DNA from: an archaeon
GTDB taxonomy: Archaea > Nanobdellota > Nanobdellia > SCGC-AAA011-G17 > GW2011-AR17
NCBI GenBank assembly: GCA_023245755.1
Contig: JAHFJQ010000061.1
Span: 1 to 6,570, forward strand
Direction of reading: 5' to 3'
Length of the DNA stretch: 6,570 bases
In this document: positions 4,618 through 6,570 of the stretch, piece by piece
Layout of the letters: each line of letters starts with the position of its first letter
Numbering within the stretch: position 1 is the stretch's first letter
Notes under the pieces: generated by a model
The model's input: the letters and a program-made list of their open reading frames with translations, nothing else
What the model was told of the DNA's origin: nothing
Databases searched by the model: none
Position numbers and translations under genes: made by a program

Positions 4618-5595
4618 TTATATATGACCTTCTGTTCTTGGTTGATACTTACGATGATATCTGTGCCAAATATTTATCCACTGATTTGTTGGAGTATCTT
4701 CTAGTGTGTTGAGAAGTCTTCTTGTGAAAGGAATACCAAACTCATAGGGAGCGCTTATCATCATTCCAAAAGAAATAAAACCTGGATTGAGATGTTCGAA
4801 CGTGAGCTCATCTCTTCTTCCTCTCAAAACTTTCATATATTTTTCTTTCAGAATTTTAGGAGTCCTCACATTTGGAACTTTATGCCCAGCTCTTTCAAAA
4901 TCTCTAAAATTATGTCTATAGAGACCGTCAAAGAGCTCTACATCTGTCCTTTTGGGGAGATCAATTGCAAGGTCATAACCATTATAACTTAAGGTGTTTG
5001 TATAAGCAGGACTTTCTCTTTTTCTTCTTTCTCCGAGATCTTCTAACATTCTCTCTAAGTCTTGTTCACTAAGTCTTCCTGTTCTAAAAACTCTTTCTAT
5101 AAAACTGGTTGTTAGCTGACCATATACCAAAGGAGCTTGTACTCCACTCTCTGCAAATGTTGCAAAGAGAGAGCCATGTCCATAAGAAACATCATCTGCA
5201 TCAGCAGATGTAAAGAGAGCCTTATTTTTTGGAAAAGAGGAAATGAGGGCACCTGAATGACAGGACTCTACAAACACAATTGTAGGAACTTCTGCTCTTG
5301 GATCTCTTCTTTCAAAATCTTCTAGAAGAAAATCCAAAGTGGAAACTAAACCTTTAGATGTATCAATATAATGTTTGCCTTTATCATTGCATCCATGACC
5401 CCAGATAGCATAAACTCTTGCAAGAGGATGGAGAGAAGTACCCATTGTTGCGAAAGGTGTCACAATCGTTTCGCTCTTCGCGATAAAAGATAGGGTATCT
5501 GCAAGAGAAGTTAGATCCCGCGTTACTTTTTTTACTTCCCCATCTTCCTGAGGAGTACCTTGGTAGGTTATAAGTTCAAAAGGAGCATTTACCAT
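4618..5595 (-). CDS. Caspase/legumain-like clan CD cysteine peptidase
   Basis: The protein has 325 residues. ARVYAIWGHG (59-68) is the strand ending in the catalytic His67. PTIVFVESCHSG (104-115) is the next strand ending in the nucleophile Cys112, in the D/E-S-C-H-S-G form typical of metacaspases. ALFTSADADDVSYGHGSLFATF (126-147) is the following strand and substrate-pocket loop seen in C13/C14 peptidases. These enzymes cut after specific P1 residues (Asp, Asn, Lys or Arg by family); the specificity is not readable. The segment before the catalytic strand is short and atypical, and residues about 215-325 are an additional C-terminal region that I cannot assign. There is no signal peptide. 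It is the first gene of a two-gene unit with the metalloprotease. A leaderless-type TATA box fixes ATG 5595. C13 versus C14 is undecided; loss of activity is unlikely because both catalytic residues are present. Confidence 0.82.
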   Translation of the reverse strand: MVNAPFELITYQGTPQEDGEVKKVTRDLTSLADTLSFIAKSETIVTPFATMGTSLHPLARVYAIWGHGCNDKGKHYIDTSKGLVSTLDFLLEDFERRDPRAEVPTIVFVESCHSGALISSFPKNKALFTSADADDVSYGHGSLFATFAESGVQAPLVYGQLTTSFIERVFRTGRLSEQDLERMLEDLGERRKRESPAYTNTLSYNGYDLAIDLPKRTDVELFDGLYRHNFRDFERAGHKVPNVRTPKILKEKYMKVLRGRRDELTFEHLNPGFISFGMMISAPYEFGIPFTRRLLNTLEDTPTNQWINIWHRYHRKYQPRTEGHI

Positions 5596-5616
5596 AGATT
5601 TTGGGGGTAAATGAAG

Positions 5617-5624
5617 CTTTATAA
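5617..5624 (-). promoter_or_regulatory. TATA box of leaderless promoter for the two-protease unit
   Basis: The minus strand reads ACTAAAGGC then TTATAAAG, at -29 to -22 of ATG 5595, with a BRE-like AAAGG before it. Two further TTATAA cores occur upstream at 5634-5639 and 5644-5649. No Shine-Dalgarno is seen before ATG 5595. Confidence 0.6.
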
Positions 5625-5672
5625 GCCTTTAGTTTATAACTCCTTATAAGTAGTTAATCTTCTCCCTCTTTC

Positions 5673-6377
5673 TCATCTTATTTGGACTCTGGCATTCGTA
5701 TGGTCCAAAATGTAGGTTCTTAGGTTTCCCCCACAATATTTTCCTATCACTTCCTTTAGCTCATTTAATGCTTCATTGAGTTCTTCATTTGAAGTTGCAC
5801 CTAAGCCTTCTATAACTAAACAAATATTCTTTGTTGCTGGGGTCATTTTAGATTTATCAGATTCTCTCCAATTCCATTTACTACACAAAATCTCTTTGTC
5901 ATCTGAATAGACTACTTCACCTACAGGGATATTTTCTGGCTTGGTTGATCCTAAGAGAGTAAATTTTTTACTTCCATCAGAAAATGTGAGAGTAATATTT
6001 CCTTCAACTCTATCAAGATCATCTCCACCTGCAGGGAGCATATGCTTCACAGAAATGAAATTGTAGCTATCTACAACCGAGTTAATAGAAGGAAGTTTCT
6101 CACCGCTTAAAATTCTTCTTAACAAAGCTTCAACAGAATTTTTATACGTTTTGGGTTTTGCACCGAATTTTGTATATGCATCTCTCCAATCTTTGATTTT
6201 AGGATGGTCAGCAAGGGTCATAAGTGAAAGCTTCTTTCGGATCTCTTCTTGCAGAGAAAGAGTCAGTGTATTAAACTCTTCGTGGGCATTAGGATTCCTA
6301 ATACCTTCTGCAATTAATACCCCTATTTTTACCGCAGGATATTTTTCAAGGATTCTCTGGTTGATAATGAACTCCAT
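5673..6377 (-). CDS. Solo B3/B4 domain protein (PheRS beta-subunit editing-domain homologue)
   Basis: The protein has 234 residues. The central part carries the B3/B4 fold hallmarks: IKDWRDAYTKFGAKP (61-75), then S81-V-E-A-L-L-R-R (81-88), LPSINSVVDSYNFISV (95-110), LPAGGDDLDRVEGNITL (114-130), GEVVYSD (153-159) and WNWRESD (168-174). This matches the stand-alone B3/4 group (COG3382 type), related to the editing module of phenylalanyl-tRNA synthetase. By analogy it may check or hydrolyse mischarged aminoacyl-tRNA in trans, but most solo members are uncharacterised. It is full length and cytosolic. The residue 1-40 region (VKIGVLIAEGIRNP) also fits the family start. It lies upstream of the protease unit on the same strand with a 77-base gap that contains a separate promoter, so co-transcription is optional. 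Confidence 0.9.
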   Translation of the reverse strand: MEFIINQRILEKYPAVKIGVLIAEGIRNPNAHEEFNTLTLSLQEEIRKKLSLMTLADHPKIKDWRDAYTKFGAKPKTYKNSVEALLRRILSGEKLPSINSVVDSYNFISVKHMLPAGGDDLDRVEGNITLTFSDGSKKFTLLGSTKPENIPVGEVVYSDDKEILCSKWNWRESDKSKMTPATKNICLVIEGLGATSNEELNEALNELKEVIGKYCGGNLRTYILDHTNARVQIR

Positions 6378-6399
6378 ACTCAGGCAAAAGTTTATATAT

Positions 6400-6407
6400 T
6401 AATAAAC
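6400..6407 (-). promoter_or_regulatory. Candidate TATA element for the B3/B4 gene
   Basis: TTTATTAA on the minus strand lies at -30 to -23 of ATG 6377, preceded by AAAATG. A better-looking TATATAAA at 6391-6398 is too close to the start for normal spacing. The 63-base gap to 6440 also has to hold the divergent promoter of the right-edge gene; AAATATAC near 6418 is a weak candidate. Confidence 0.4.
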
Positions 6408-6440
6408 ATTTTGTCTAAAAATATACTTAATACTTCATAA

Positions 6441-6570
6441 ATGATAGAAAATAAACAAACCTCGGACTTAGTTAAAGAAGAAATTGAAAAGGACTTGTAT
6501 TTATTGGAATTGCTCAAGGAAGGATTAGTCAACTACTCTGCTCTTTCTCGAAAGCTTTATGAGCCCATAA
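6441..6570 (+). CDS. N-terminus of a probable helical/HTH regulatory protein (cut by window edge)
   Basis: The frame opens at ATG 6441 and stays open for 43 codons to the right edge. It reads MIENKQTSDLVKEEIEKDLY, then LLELLKEGLVNYSALSRKLYEPI. The pattern 'x-LLE-LLKEG-hydrophobic-NYSALSRKL' resembles the N-terminal helical segment of archaeal ACT-domain regulators of amino-acid metabolism (the COG2150-like group, whose members often read INYSALAR near the N-terminus). That match is from memory over a short stretch and should be treated as tentative. No Shine-Dalgarno is visible. The gene is divergent from the B3/B4 gene. Confidence 0.6.
   Translation, partial: MIENKQTSDLVKEEIEKDLYLLELLKEGLVNYSALSRKLYEPI

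Noticed and set aside
4482..4992. Plus-strand frames opposite the two protease genes
   Set aside because: They are antisense to motif-bearing genes and show no domain or ribosome site.
1..6570. tRNA, rRNA, CRISPR array, insertion sequence or prophage genes
   Set aside because: Read on both strands, no cloverleaf, regular direct repeats, transposase or integrase motif could be supported.

Overview
The window looks like AT-rich archaeal chromosome, plausibly from a small-genome DPANN-type lineage such as the Woesearchaeota/Pacearchaeota. The lineage is an inference. The archaeal assignment rests on several signs. TATA-like boxes lie 22-31 bases before several start codons, so those messages would be leaderless, while other genes carry Shine-Dalgarno sites. 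T-rich tracts without hairpins follow several stop codons. The gene content also fits: an iron-sulfur TrmA/RlmD-type methyltransferase, a short SlyD-type FKBP, a solo B3/B4 protein, a membrane-anchored winged-helix regulator and an archaemetzincin-like protease. Genes are tightly packed; no intergenic gap reaches 300 bases, and I saw no tRNA, rRNA, CRISPR array or insertion sequence.

Layout. 1-183 (-): N-terminus of a uracil-C5 RNA methyltransferase running off the left edge; it is missing from a simple long-ORF listing. 214-897 (-): short family 2 glycosyltransferase. 1003-1200 (-): HAD-type N-terminal fragment, probably a decayed gene. 1225-1256: palindromic divergent promoter serving that fragment and a secreted thioredoxin-like protein (1280-1843, +). 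1849-2277 (-): SlyD-type FKBP prolyl isomerase, convergent with the thioredoxin-like gene. 2420-2623 (+): 67-residue membrane hairpin with a Cys pair at each end. 2628-3194 (-): two-TM membrane protein with a C-terminal winged helix. 3289-3819 (+), divergent from it: secreted helical-repeat protein with a His-rich tail.

5595 to 3840 (-): the most interesting part, a two-gene unit. A caspase/legumain-like clan CD cysteine peptidase (dyad His67/Cys112) is followed, after TAA-A-ATG, by an archaemetzincin-like zinc protease with a modified zinc motif. A leaderless promoter lies directly in front of the first gene. 5673-6377 (-): solo B3/B4 domain protein. 6441-6570 (+): start of a gene running off the right edge, possibly an archaeal amino-acid-metabolism regulator.

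Two themes recur. One is envelope and extracytoplasmic quality control: the thioredoxin-like protein, and the membrane regulator with its secreted neighbour. The other is an intracellular protease pair that could act as a cascade or stress/defence module. The individual protease families are recognisable from motifs; their joint function is inference.
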